Below, in pieces: positions 44,333-53,011 of a DNA stretch of 64,000 bases (within the stretch, counting starts at the first letter, position 1; each line of letters begins with the position of its first letter). A model generated the notes under the pieces. The model was given only the letters and a program-made list of their open reading frames with translations. It was not told where the DNA came from and did no database searches. Made by a program: the position numbers and the translations under genes. This DNA is from Pseudomonadota bacterium (GTDB lineage: Bacteria; Pseudomonadota; Gammaproteobacteria; Burkholderiales; SG8-39): NCBI GenBank assembly GCA_947455195.1, contig CANGMI010000004.1, positions 1 to 64,000 of the forward strand, in the 5' to 3' direction.

Positions 44333-44985
44333 GCCCCATCCCCCTCGCGCGCCGTGGCCCCGGGCGAGGGCGCAGCACTGTGCAGGTGCGACAGGAATAC
44401 GCCCAGGATCAGGATGCCGATGAGCACATCCACGGCGATCCCCAGTTCGACCACCATCGGCATGCCATGCGTGACGCCCGTCGCGGCGAGGAAGACGCCG
44501 TTTTCCATCGCAAGGAAGGCCAGTACCTGCGGGATGGCGCGCGATCGAGTGATCATCATCAGGAACCCGATGAGGACGCCTGCCAGGGCGATGCCCAACG
44601 TGCCGCTGGCAAGTGCCGTGGACAACTGGGCAATGGGCCGTGCAACCCCGAAGGCGAAGATCACGAGCAGAAGACCCATCAGGAGGGTGGTTGGCAGCTT
44701 CACGACCGTGTCGACCGTACTGTCCAGATGCAGGCGGCGCAGCAGCGTGTGCATGAGCACCGGTATCAGAACCACTTTCAGAACGAAGGTGAGGGCTGCT
44801 GACAGATAAAGATGCCTTTGCCCGGTCATCCAGCCGGCGAGCGACGTGGTGATCACGAGCACGAGGCTCTGGGTCGCGTAGAAGTCGATCATGGCGCTGA
44901 AGCGCCGCTGGATGAGGAGCGCGAAGGCGAGCAGCAGGCTCACGGCAGCCAGCAGATCGATGAACTGGAGGGCCAGGGCGTTCAT
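44329..44985 (-). CDS. Ehr complex membrane subunit, HyfE-like
   Basis: The 218-residue protein has about six to seven membrane helices and matches HyfE, which contains a NuoK-like part. The helix with AFLAMENGVFLAATGVTHGMP carries the Glu shared with NuoK/MrpC-type subunits. It begins 3 bases after the HyfC-like gene and overlaps the HyfF-like gene by 4 bases. Confidence 0.88.
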   Translation of the reverse strand: MNALALQFIDLLAAVSLLLAFALLIQRRFSAMIDFYATQSLVLVITTSLAGWMTGQRHLYLSAALTFVLKVVLIPVLMHTLLRRLHLDSTVDTVVKLPTTLLMGLLLVIFAFGVARPIAQLSTALASGTLGIALAGVLIGFLMMITRSRAIPQVLAFLAMENGVFLAATGVTHGMPMVVELGIAVDVLIGILILGVFLSHLHSAAPSPGATAREGDGA

Positions 44986-44988
44986 TGT

Positions 44989-45933
44989 TCAGGCGCCCAG
45001 CAGGATGTGGATGAGCATCCCGATCACGGCCAGCACGAATGCGATGCCCAGATATTCGGGAACCCTGAAGATGCGCATCTTGGCACTGACCGTTTCGGCG
45101 ATGGCAAGGAGCATGCCGCCGATTGCCAGTTTGGCAACGAGGGCCGGCACGGCGAGCAGCAGGGCCAGTGGCGTGTCGTCGGCTGCAAGGCCCCAGGGGC
45201 AGAACAGTGCGATGCCGATGCACGAATAGGCGAACAGTTTCAGGGTCGCGGCCCATTCGATCAGCGCCAGATGCTGGCCCGAGTACTCCAGGGTGAGCGC
45301 CTCGTGAATCATCGTGAGTTCGAGGTGGGTCGTCGGATTGTCCACGGGAATACGCCCGTTCTCGGCCAGTGAAACCATCGTGAAGGCAACGCCTGCAAAG
45401 GCGAGGCTGGGCATGATGGCAAGCTCGCGATGTGCGAGCACATCCACGATCGAAGCCAGTGAGGTCGACCGTGCGCCCAGGGCAGCGGTGAAGAGCACCA
45501 TGAGGAGCACGGGCTCGGCCAGGAAACCGACCATCATGTCGCGCCGCGCACCGAGCGTGCCGAACGCCGTGCCGACGTCCATGGCTGCAAGCGACAGCAG
45601 CACGCGCGCGAGTGCGAGCAGTCCTACGAGCACGACGGCATCAGCCACGACGGCGAGCGGCAGGTCGGTCGACAGCGTGGGGATGATTGTGCAGACGATG
45701 GCCATGCACGCGAAGACCAGCGCGGGCACACTCCGAAAGAGCGGCGAGGCGTTTTCTGCGACGACGGTCTCGCGCAGCAGTCGCTTGTGCAGCACGAGCC
45801 ATGGCTGCCATAGGGGAGGTGCCGTGCGATTCTGCAGCCAGGCGCGGCACTGCGCGACCCACCCCGACAGCAGGGGTGCAAGGGCCAGTGCCGCGACGAA
45901 GGCCAGGGCCTGACCAGCGAGTCCGTGCAGCAT
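44989..45933 (-). CDS. Ehr complex membrane subunit, HyfC/NuoH-like
   Basis: The 314-residue protein is the NuoH/HyfC/HycD-type subunit that joins the peripheral arm to the antiporter modules. Signature loops are ASPLFRSVPALVF, GRIPVDNPTTHLELTMIHEA and KMRIFRVPEYLG. The acidic residues of the quinone-channel loop (ENGRIPVDNP, LELTMIHE) are kept. ATG 45933 overlaps the HyfB stop by one base (TGATG); GTG at 45948 is an alternative. Confidence 0.9.
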   Translation of the reverse strand: MLHGLAGQALAFVAALALAPLLSGWVAQCRAWLQNRTAPPLWQPWLVLHKRLLRETVVAENASPLFRSVPALVFACMAIVCTIIPTLSTDLPLAVVADAVVLVGLLALARVLLSLAAMDVGTAFGTLGARRDMMVGFLAEPVLLMVLFTAALGARSTSLASIVDVLAHRELAIMPSLAFAGVAFTMVSLAENGRIPVDNPTTHLELTMIHEALTLEYSGQHLALIEWAATLKLFAYSCIGIALFCPWGLAADDTPLALLLAVPALVAKLAIGGMLLAIAETVSAKMRIFRVPEYLGIAFVLAVIGMLIHILLGA

Positions 45934-47960
45934 CAGAGGACCGCCCACGCGATGATGGCCAGCATCGCCACAAAGACGGGCATGAGGCAGGCCGTGATGC
46001 TCACCGGGTGGAGTCGTTCGGCGAACGCGCTGATGCTGCGGATGGCACGGGCGATCGGCAGATAGGCGTGTTCCCAGATCCGATCCCGCACGCTCACCTC
46101 ATAGTGCGGTGCATGATCGAACGGGGAGGGGAGTTCTCGCCGGATGCCGAAGATCTGTCCGAAGATATGCCGGATCGGCTGGCCGAAACCCTCGGCCGAG
46201 TCCTGCATGCGTGAACTGCTGAACTCGTAGCCGCAGTTCCAGGGCGGCGAGCGGCGTATCCTGCCCGGGTACAGGCGACGAAGCACGATGACGAGCCCGC
46301 CGGCTGTGCCGACGATGCCGAGGAGAAGGACAAGGGGGGCATAGCTCGCCTGATCGATGTCGACCGGTACGAGGATCCATGGGGTCGCCAGCAGTTCCTC
46401 ACTCGCTCCGCGACCTGTCAGCTGACGTACAGCCGGGTCGATCAGACGAATCAGCACGGTCGGTACCAGTCCGGCGAGGGCACAGGCGATCGCAAGCCAG
46501 ACAAGACCGGCACGCTCCCAGCGACCTGCATCTTGGCAGGCTCGCGCCGCGTCACCGCGTACCTGACCCAGGAAGATGATGCCGAAGAACTTCACCATCG
46601 TGTAGCCGGCCAGGGCGCTCGCGAGGATGATCACCGCGGCGACGACCGGAATCAGCAGATTCAGAAAAGGGTCGGGCAGCAATGGGGTGAACAGGAAGCA
46701 CTGCAGAAGCAGCCACTCGGCGACGAACCCGGCCGAGGGCGGCAGCGCAGCGCTGGCCAGGGTCGCGATCAGCATCAACCATCCGACCCAGGGCATCGTG
46801 CAGATCAGTCCGCCCAGGCGGCCCAGATTGCGCTCGCCGGTGGCATGCAGGACCGCACCGGTACCGAGAAAGAGGAGGCTCTTGAACAGGGCGTGTGCCA
46901 CCACATGGCAGAGGGCGGCCGTCAGCGCGAGCGCTGCCATCGGCTGCATGCCATGCGATGAAAAGAGCACGGCGAGTCCCATGCCACAGAAAATCAAGCC
47001 CATGTTCTCGATGGATGACCAGGCGAGCAGCCGTTTCATGTCGGTCTGGATGGCGGCAAAGAGTACCCCGCCCAGCGCGCTGGCAAGACCGAGCCCGAGC
47101 AGCAGGGCTCCCCACCACCACGACTGCACCTGGAGCAGGTCGAGCGTGACGCGAAGCAGACCGTAGACGGCGGTCTTCAGCATGACCGCGCTCATCAGCG
47201 CGGACACGGGGGATGGGGCTGCCGGATGGGCTTCAGGCAGCCAGGCATGAAGCGGGAGCAATCCTGCCTTGGCACCGAACCCGGCCAGCGCGAGCAGGAA
47301 TACGACCGAGGAGCCGCTGCGCAGGTCTGCGTTCTCGCGCATGGCCTCGAACGAGGTGTTCATGGGATCAACTTGCAACAGGAGCAGGGCTGCCAGGATC
47401 GCCAGAGCGCCGGCATGGGCAATCAGCAGGTACAGATAACCTGCACGGCGCGTGGCAGGGTCGCGATGGTCGGTCACCACGAGCAGAAACGAGGCGATCG
47501 ACATCAGTTCCCAGGCCAGCATGAAGGTGGCGGTGTCATCGGCGAGCAGCACGATGAGCATGCTGGCGATGAACAGGTGGTACTGCACGCAGATGCGCCG
47601 TCCACTCGCGTCATCACCCGTGCTGAAGTAACCGGCGGAAAACAGCGAGACGCCGGCGCTCACCAGTCCCAGCAGTGCTGCAAACAGAGCCGAAAGTGCA
47701 TCGAGTCGAAAGTGCAGTGCGAAGCCCGCCATGCCATGGTCGATTGTCAGCGTGCGAGGTTCCCCCGGAAGCGCAAGGAGGGCAAGGAGGGCGACCGCTG
47801 CGGCGGTCACGGCCCCCGAGGCATGGAGGAGGTGCGCCGCGTGACCCGGGCGACGCTGGATGCCACCGATCAAACCCAGGCAGCACCAGACGGATGCTGA
47901 AACGAGCAGCCCTTGGAGCAGCGGCCAGTTTGCCATCTCGGGAAGCAGAATCGCACCCAT
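45933..47960 (-). CDS. Ehr complex membrane subunit, HyfB/NuoL-like antiporter
   Basis: The 675-residue first gene of the complex is a NuoL/HyfB-type antiporter subunit with about 15 membrane helices. It shows LAWELMSIASFLLVV (conserved Glu), GFGAKAGLLPLHAWLPEAHPAAPSPVSALMSAVMLKTAVYG (conserved Lys) and HALFKSLLFLGTGAV. The C-terminal soluble stretch WNCGYEFSSSRMQDSAEGFGQPIR is the HyfB-type ending. It starts 62 bases after the Liv ATPase gene, without an evident terminator between them. A later ATG at 47936 is an alternative start. Confidence 0.9.
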   Translation of the reverse strand: MGAILLPEMANWPLLQGLLVSASVWCCLGLIGGIQRRPGHAAHLLHASGAVTAAAVALLALLALPGEPRTLTIDHGMAGFALHFRLDALSALFAALLGLVSAGVSLFSAGYFSTGDDASGRRICVQYHLFIASMLIVLLADDTATFMLAWELMSIASFLLVVTDHRDPATRRAGYLYLLIAHAGALAILAALLLLQVDPMNTSFEAMRENADLRSGSSVVFLLALAGFGAKAGLLPLHAWLPEAHPAAPSPVSALMSAVMLKTAVYGLLRVTLDLLQVQSWWWGALLLGLGLASALGGVLFAAIQTDMKRLLAWSSIENMGLIFCGMGLAVLFSSHGMQPMAALALTAALCHVVAHALFKSLLFLGTGAVLHATGERNLGRLGGLICTMPWVGWLMLIATLASAALPPSAGFVAEWLLLQCFLFTPLLPDPFLNLLIPVVAAVIILASALAGYTMVKFFGIIFLGQVRGDAARACQDAGRWERAGLVWLAIACALAGLVPTVLIRLIDPAVRQLTGRGASEELLATPWILVPVDIDQASYAPLVLLLGIVGTAGGLVIVLRRLYPGRIRRSPPWNCGYEFSSSRMQDSAEGFGQPIRHIFGQIFGIRRELPSPFDHAPHYEVSVRDRIWEHAYLPIARAIRSISAFAERLHPVSITACLMPVFVAMLAIIAWAVL

Positions 47961-48022
47961 CCGGTGATGGCTGCAGCCAGATTCGTGCAGCCTGTCGAGC
48001 GTTCAGCCGGATGATACCCCGC

Positions 48023-48763
48023 TCAGACGCCCAGATACGCCTCGCGAACCTCGGGTTGTGCACGCAGTTGCGCTGCGCTTGCGGCAAATACGGTCTGCCC
48101 CTTCACCAGAATCTGGACCCGATCGGCAATGGTGGAGAGTGCCGCGAAATTCTTGTCGACAAGCACGGTGGCGATGCCACTTTGCCGGATGGTGCCGACA
48201 ATGCGCCAGATCTCGCGCGAGATCAGTGGGGCGAGGCCTTCGGTGGCTTCATCGAGGATGAGCAGATCGGGGTTGGTCATCAGGGCGCGGCCGATGGTCA
48301 GCATCTGCTGTTCGCCGCCCGACAGTTGTCCGCCGCCGTGCGAGAGTCGTTCGGCCAGGCGCGGAAAGCTCGCCATGACCCGATCGAAGGTCCAGTCGCG
48401 TTGTCCGCTGGCGCCGGCGCGGGCTGCCATGATCAGGTTCTCGCGCACGGTGAGATTGGGGAATATGCCGCGGCCTTCCGGCACGTAAGCGACGCCCGCG
48501 CGTGCGATGAGGTGGGGCGCGGCGCGGGTCATGTCATGCCCCTTCACCATCACCCGCCCGGCGCTCGGGCGTACGAGGCCCAGCATCGATCGGATCAGGG
48601 TGCTCTTGCCCATGCCGTTTCGCCCCATCAGGGCAACGGTCTCGCCAGCCCTGATGGAGAAGTCGATGCCATGCAGCACATGACTGGCACCATAGTGGGT
48701 ATGGATGCCGGCGGCTTCGATCAGCGGGGGTTGGGCGAGCGATGGTGCGACGGGTTCAGTCAT
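48023..48763 (-). CDS. livF: Branched-chain-type ABC transporter ATP-binding protein, LivF type
   Basis: The 246-residue ATPase has Walker A GRNGMGKST, the LivF segment VPEGRGIFPNLTVRENL, the signature LSGGEQQM, Walker B LLILDEATEGLAP and an H-loop region VLVDKNFAAL, where DKN replaces the more usual EQN. It drives import of amino or organic acids with the adjacent LivG, LivM and LivH proteins. It overlaps livG by 8 bases. Confidence 0.92.
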   Translation of the reverse strand: MTEPVAPSLAQPPLIEAAGIHTHYGASHVLHGIDFSIRAGETVALMGRNGMGKSTLIRSMLGLVRPSAGRVMVKGHDMTRAAPHLIARAGVAYVPEGRGIFPNLTVRENLIMAARAGASGQRDWTFDRVMASFPRLAERLSHGGGQLSGGEQQMLTIGRALMTNPDLLILDEATEGLAPLISREIWRIVGTIRQSGIATVLVDKNFAALSTIADRVQILVKGQTVFAASAAQLRAQPEVREAYLGV

Positions 48764-49562
48764 GGTGGGTGTCTTCGCTGCCGAGGTAGGCCGCCTGGAC
48801 TGCTGCGCTCGCCCGGATGCTCGCTGGCGAGCCTGTTTCGAGCACGGTGCCGTTCACCATCACGGTGAGTGTGTCGGCAAGAGAGAAGACAGCATCCATG
48901 TCATGCTCGACCAGAAGAATGGCATGCCGCTCGCGCAGTCTGGAGAGCAGGCGCACGATGCCCGACGACTCCTCGGCCCCCATGCCGGCCAGGGGTTCGT
49001 CAAGCAGGAGTACGCGCGGTGCCGTCGCCAGGGCCATCGCGATCTCGACCTGCCTTTGTTCTCCATGGGAAAGCGTCGCGACGATGCGATCGCGCCGAGC
49101 GCTCAAGCCGGCGGCTTCGATCGCTTCGTCGGCTTGTCGATTGATCGCGCCCTCGCGCAGAACGGGCCGAAAGAATCGCAGCGATGAACCGGCGCGCGAC
49201 TGCGCCGCCAACCGTGCATTCTCGAAGACACTCAGTGGCAGGAACACGTTGGTCTTCTGGTAGCTTCTGCCCAGGCCGCGCAGCGAGCGTTGCGGCGGAC
49301 CAAGGCGCGTGATGTCGGTGCCCTCGAGGATGATTTCCCCATGGCTCGGCGCGAGGTCACCCGAGAGCAGGTTGACCAGGGTTGATTTGCCAGCACCATT
49401 GGGGCCGATGACCGCATGTACCGTGCCGCTCTCCACCCGAATGCTGACGCCATTCACTGCCGTCAGTCCGCCGAATCGGCGGGTGAGACTGCGGGTTTCG
49501 AGCGCCGGGGCCGAGTGCCCGGCAGGAGCGACAACGACTGCGCGGGTCGACGCGCTGTTCAT
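48756..49562 (-). CDS. livG: Branched-chain-type ABC transporter ATP-binding protein, LivG type
   Basis: The 268-residue ATPase has Walker A GPNGAGKST, the LivG-type segment GLGRSYQKTNVFLPLSVFEN, the signature LSHGEQRQVEIAMALA, Walker B LLLDEPLAGM and ILLVEHDMDAVF. A 20-residue N-terminal extension precedes the domain. It overlaps livM by 4 bases (ATGA). Confidence 0.93.
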   Translation of the reverse strand: MNSASTRAVVVAPAGHSAPALETRSLTRRFGGLTAVNGVSIRVESGTVHAVIGPNGAGKSTLVNLLSGDLAPSHGEIILEGTDITRLGPPQRSLRGLGRSYQKTNVFLPLSVFENARLAAQSRAGSSLRFFRPVLREGAINRQADEAIEAAGLSARRDRIVATLSHGEQRQVEIAMALATAPRVLLLDEPLAGMGAEESSGIVRLLSRLRERHAILLVEHDMDAVFSLADTLTVMVNGTVLETGSPASIRASAAVQAAYLGSEDTHHD

Positions 49563-50644
49563 GGCTGCCGATCCAGCGGGCGGCCCTTGCCCGCTGACGC
49601 CATGGGGTTCGCCGTGGTCTGCGGACCTGCCCCGCGCCTGGCACTGACCTGTCGCGCCAGGCTCGACCAGGCGCCGAGCAATCCGGAGGGCAGCAGCAGG
49701 GCCGTGAGAACGATGAATCCTCCCATCCAGAGTTGCCAGTGCTTGCCCAGGTCGATCGACCCGGCAACGGGCAGGCTCTGGAATCCGAGTTCAAGGAGCA
49801 TCCAGGCGGCAGCGCCGAGGACCGGACCGGCCAGTGTCCCCATACCCCCCAGGATCACCATCATCATCACGGCAGCCGACTGGTGCCAGCCCATGAACTC
49901 GGGGTTGACAACGCCGAACTGGACGGCAGACAGATAGCCGGCGATACCGGCCAGCGCACCGGCGATCGTGAAGCAGGCAAGCTTGTAGCGGAAAGTCTCG
50001 AATCCGAGAGAGCGCATGCGGTGTTCATTCACCCGGATCCCGGCGAGCACATGGCCAAAGCGTGATCGCAGCAGAACGCGCAGAAAGAGCCAGACCAGCA
50101 CGAAGAGCACGAGCACGAGCAGGTAGACGTGGTCGTAGCGCTCCAGGTTGAAGGGCTTCCAGCCGAGGATGCGTGCGTCAGGGCGCACGTCGATGTAGAT
50201 GCCGTCGTTGCCGCCGGCAAGGCGGGTGTCATGGAAGAGGAAGAAGAGCATCTGGGCGAAGGCAAGCGTCACCATGATGAAGTAGATGCCATGCGTGCGG
50301 ACGACAAAGAACCCGATGATGAGAGCGCTGGTCGCAGCACCGATCACCGCGATCGGGAAACTCGTCCAGAACCCGGCCGCCTGGTAAGCCGGTGTCAGCA
50401 TCGCCAGCACGTAGGCTGCAACACCGTAGAACGCCGCATGACCAAACGAAACCAACCCGGTGTAGCCCAGAAGGAGGTCGAGGCTCATCGCGAGAATGCC
50501 CATGATCATGATGCGGGCCACGAACTGCACGTAGTACTTCTCGGCAAACCAGGGCAGGCTCGCCAGGGCGGCGATGAGCAGTACCTGCAGGAGGAATCGC
50601 AAGGCAGGGGCGCTGGCGCGCCGCGAAGCGTGAGCGTGGGTCAT
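49559..50644 (-). CDS. livM: Branched-chain-type ABC transporter permease, LivM type
   Basis: The 361-residue permease has about ten membrane helices, the LivM hallmark LLGYTGLVSFGHAAFYGVAAY and the coupling-loop region RVNEHRMRSLGF. About 35 soluble residues follow the last helix. It starts at ATG 50644, overlapping the livH stop by 4 bases. Confidence 0.93.
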   Translation of the reverse strand: MTHAHASRRASAPALRFLLQVLLIAALASLPWFAEKYYVQFVARIMIMGILAMSLDLLLGYTGLVSFGHAAFYGVAAYVLAMLTPAYQAAGFWTSFPIAVIGAATSALIIGFFVVRTHGIYFIMVTLAFAQMLFFLFHDTRLAGGNDGIYIDVRPDARILGWKPFNLERYDHVYLLVLVLFVLVWLFLRVLLRSRFGHVLAGIRVNEHRMRSLGFETFRYKLACFTIAGALAGIAGYLSAVQFGVVNPEFMGWHQSAAVMMMVILGGMGTLAGPVLGAAAWMLLELGFQSLPVAGSIDLGKHWQLWMGGFIVLTALLLPSGLLGAWSSLARQVSARRGAGPQTTANPMASAGKGRPLDRQP

Positions 50645-51540
50645 CCAGTGTGTTTCCCGAAAAGACCCTCGGGTCGCCAGAGCAGGATGGCTGCCATCAG
50701 CAGGTAGACGCTCATCGATGCGAGTTCGGGCAGGAGATGTACGCCGCCAATCTGTACATGCAGTACCTTGCCGAAGGTGTCGACGAGTCCGATGAGAAGC
50801 GAGGCAACCAGCGCACCTTTCACCGAGCCCATGCCGCCGATGACGACCACGACGAAGCACACGATGAGAATCTGGTTGCCCATCCCCGGAAAGACCGAGG
50901 AGACGGGTGCGGCGATCATGCCAGCCAGTGCCGCCAGGGTGACACCGAGCGCGAACACGAGTCGATAGATGAGCTTCACATCGATCCCGAGGGATTGCAC
51001 CATTTCGCGGTTGACGCTGCCAGCCCTGATCGTCATGCCCACGCGCGTCTTCTGGATCAGCCAGTACATGAGGCCGGCAACCACCAGACAGACGCCCGAT
51101 ATGGCCAGCCTGTAAACCGGGTAGGAGAGCGTGTCGGTCAGGCGTATCGAGGCATCGAGTGCGGCTGGAATGTTCACGCCCCGAACGTCATCGCCCCAGA
51201 GGATGCTTCGCAATTCCTCGAACATGAGGATGAGACCGTAGGTGAGCAGAACCTGGTAGAGCAGATCACGGGTGTAGAGAAATCGCACGACCAGCCACTC
51301 CAGCACCAGTCCGATGATCACTGCGATCGGCACTGCGAGGGCAAGGGCTGCCCAGAAATTGCCCAGCGTCTGGGTCAGTGACCAGGCCAGGTAGGCACCG
51401 ATCATGTAGAAACTGCCATGGGCCACATTGATGATGCCCATGATGCCGAAGACGAGCGTGAGTCCGCTCGAGATCAGAAAAAGCAGCAATCCGTACTGGA
51501 CGCTGTTCAACAACTGGATGAGAAAGGTGGCGAGTTCCAT
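50641..51540 (-). CDS. livH: Branched-chain-type ABC transporter permease, LivH type
   Basis: The 299-residue permease has the LivH hallmark SSGLTLVFGIMGIINVAHGSFYMIGAYL and the coupling segment AGSVNREMVQSLGIDV, ending LLWRPEGLFG. ATG 51540 is chosen; the open frame extends a few codons to a TTG. It lies 60 bases after the receptor gene. Confidence 0.93.
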   Translation of the reverse strand: MELATFLIQLLNSVQYGLLLFLISSGLTLVFGIMGIINVAHGSFYMIGAYLAWSLTQTLGNFWAALALAVPIAVIIGLVLEWLVVRFLYTRDLLYQVLLTYGLILMFEELRSILWGDDVRGVNIPAALDASIRLTDTLSYPVYRLAISGVCLVVAGLMYWLIQKTRVGMTIRAGSVNREMVQSLGIDVKLIYRLVFALGVTLAALAGMIAAPVSSVFPGMGNQILIVCFVVVVIGGMGSVKGALVASLLIGLVDTFGKVLHVQIGGVHLLPELASMSVYLLMAAILLWRPEGLFGKHTG

Positions 51541-51600
51541 GGGCCGGTCCGTGGGCCGCAACGCGGCGCCCGGGCCTGTCGGCCCGGCGCTCTGCGGGCG

Positions 51601-52815
51601 CTACTTGCCCATGGGGCAGGCGGCGATCATCGAGGGATCGTCATCGAGGGCTTTCACGGCAACCGAAACCACCCGATTCTCGTTGCCCACGACCTTGCGC
51701 AGGTAGTGGTCCTGAATCGGGTTGTGGGCGGGCGACATCTTCCACTTGCCGCGCGGGCTGTCGATGGTTGCACCCTCCATCGCACCGAACAGTTCCTTGC
51801 GCCGGGTGATGTCGCCTCCCGCCGCCTTCATGCCGATGCCAAGCAGCCAGGCGCTGTCGTAGCCGGCCACGGCATACCCGTCGGGCTGCAGTTTGAAAGT
51901 CTTGGCGTAGGCGAGGCGGAATGCGTTGTTCTTGGGCGTGTCGATGCCATCGCCGTAATGCAGCGTCGTCTCGACACCTTCGGCGGCGCCGCCGGTGGCT
52001 TCGAGAATGCCGTCGGTGAGGAAACCGGGACCGACCAGCGGAATGGTCTTGCGCAGCCCGGCCTGGTCGTAGTCCTTCAGGAACTTGGCTGCACCGGCAC
52101 CGGCAAAGAAGGCATAGGTTGCATCAGCCTTGGCAGCCCCGATTTCGGTGAGGAGGGCCTGAAACTCGACGGTCGGAAAGGGCAGCCAGAGTTCGCGCGT
52201 GATCTGACCACCGCCTTTGGTAAAGCCGTCCTTGAAGCCCTTGACGGCTTCTTCGCCGGCCGCGTAACGCCACGCGATGGTGGCGACGTTTTTCACCTTG
52301 CCACGTCGGGCCATCTCGACCCCCATTGCGTAGCCCGACTGCCAGTTGGAAAACGAGGTGCGGAAGATGTTGGGCGAGCACAGCGGGCCTGCGACGGGTG
52401 CGAAACCCGCATTTGGGATGATCTGGAGCGTACCCGACTCGCGTGTGACTCGCACCATCGCCGCTGCGACCCCCGAGTGCACGGTGCCGAGGACCACGTC
52501 GACCTTGTCACGGCTGACCAGTCGATTGATGTTCTCGGTTGCCTTGGCCGGATCGGATTCGTCATCGACCTTGACGATCTCGACCTCCCGACCGCCGAGC
52601 TTGCCCCCTTGCTCCTGCAGTCCGAGCCGGAAGCCGTTCTCGATCGCGACCCCCAGCGGTGCAAAGGTGCCCGTGTAGGGCAGCATCATGCCGACCTTGA
52701 TCTTTGCCTGCTGCGCCTGGCTGGTGCCGACGAAAGCGCAACCGAGCAGGGCAAGCGTTACAGTACTGGCGAGGGTGCGGCGGGCGAGACGGCAAGTCTT
52801 CGGGTAATCGGTCAT
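51601..52815 (-). CDS. Branched-chain-type ABC transporter periplasmic receptor (LivK-like)
   Basis: The 404-residue type I binding protein has a signal peptide (cleavage near residue 34, after SQA) and the family opening KIKVGMMLPYTGTFAPLG. The later DDESDPAKATENINRLV and VVLGTVHSG are typical of receptors for amino acids or aromatic and other carboxylic acids. It is the first gene of the importer operon and lies divergent to the predicted structured RNA. The ligand cannot be read from the sequence. Confidence 0.9.
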   Translation of the reverse strand: MTDYPKTCRLARRTLASTVTLALLGCAFVGTSQAQQAKIKVGMMLPYTGTFAPLGVAIENGFRLGLQEQGGKLGGREVEIVKVDDESDPAKATENINRLVSRDKVDVVLGTVHSGVAAAMVRVTRESGTLQIIPNAGFAPVAGPLCSPNIFRTSFSNWQSGYAMGVEMARRGKVKNVATIAWRYAAGEEAVKGFKDGFTKGGGQITRELWLPFPTVEFQALLTEIGAAKADATYAFFAGAGAAKFLKDYDQAGLRKTIPLVGPGFLTDGILEATGGAAEGVETTLHYGDGIDTPKNNAFRLAYAKTFKLQPDGYAVAGYDSAWLLGIGMKAAGGDITRRKELFGAMEGATIDSPRGKWKMSPAHNPIQDHYLRKVVGNENRVVSVAVKALDDDPSMIAACPMGK

Positions 52816-52877
52816 GGCGGGCAGTCATCCGTCGGTTTTGTGCTGATGGTCAGGATCATAAGGCAATCGCGGCAGGT

Positions 52878-52886
52878 TGTTAGAAT
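52878..52886 (+). promoter_or_regulatory. Extended -10 promoter for the structured RNA
   Basis: TGTTAGAAT gives an extended -10 (TG-N-TAGAAT, TG at 52878-52879), which can function without a -35 box; none is visible at the usual distance. The transcription start would be near 52892-52894, at the foot of the structured element. Confidence 0.45.
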
Positions 52887-52892
52887 TGGAGC

Positions 52893-53011
52893 GCAATTGG
52901 TGCTGGGCCGAAACCCGCGGGTCTCGGGCGTTGGCCTCCCGCGGGGACTGACCCAACCGGCGGGTTCTCGGGCAGAGCCCGCCCCAGCTTTCCTCTGACG
53001 GGCTTTTTTTT
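52893..53011 (+). ncRNA. Predicted structured leader or small RNA ending in an intrinsic terminator
   Basis: About 119 bases can form three stems that exclude each other. P1 pairs 52908-52918 with 52960-52971 (11 pairs, one bulged C at 52967) and encloses a smaller stem, GTTGG 52930-52934 with CCAAC 52953-52957, capped by TCCC/GGGGA at 52937-52947. An alternative stem pairs GGCGGG 52959-52964 with CCCGCC 52978-52983. A terminator pairs AGCCCG 52976-52981 with CGGGCT 52999-53004 and runs into eight T residues (53004-53011). This is the layout of an attenuator or riboswitch: P1 blocks the antiterminator, which in turn blocks the terminator. The Bug receptor gene starts 31 bases later. No known riboswitch consensus was recognised. 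A stand-alone small RNA is the alternative. Confidence 0.5.

Noticed and set aside
40578-47960. Calling the Hyf-like cluster an active formate hydrogenlyase or hydrogenase 4
   Set aside because: All four NiFe-binding cysteines and the C-terminal maturation peptide are missing from the large subunit, and there are no hyp or formate dehydrogenase genes nearby.
40578-47960. Calling the cluster respiratory complex I (nuo)
   Set aside because: Subunit order and sequences follow HyfB-C-E-F-G-I, and NuoA, E, F, G, I and J are absent.
51418-52998. Antisense open frame across the livK and livH genes (526 codons)
   Set aside because: Composition artefact of the receptor gene on the other strand; it would also run through the structured RNA and its promoter.
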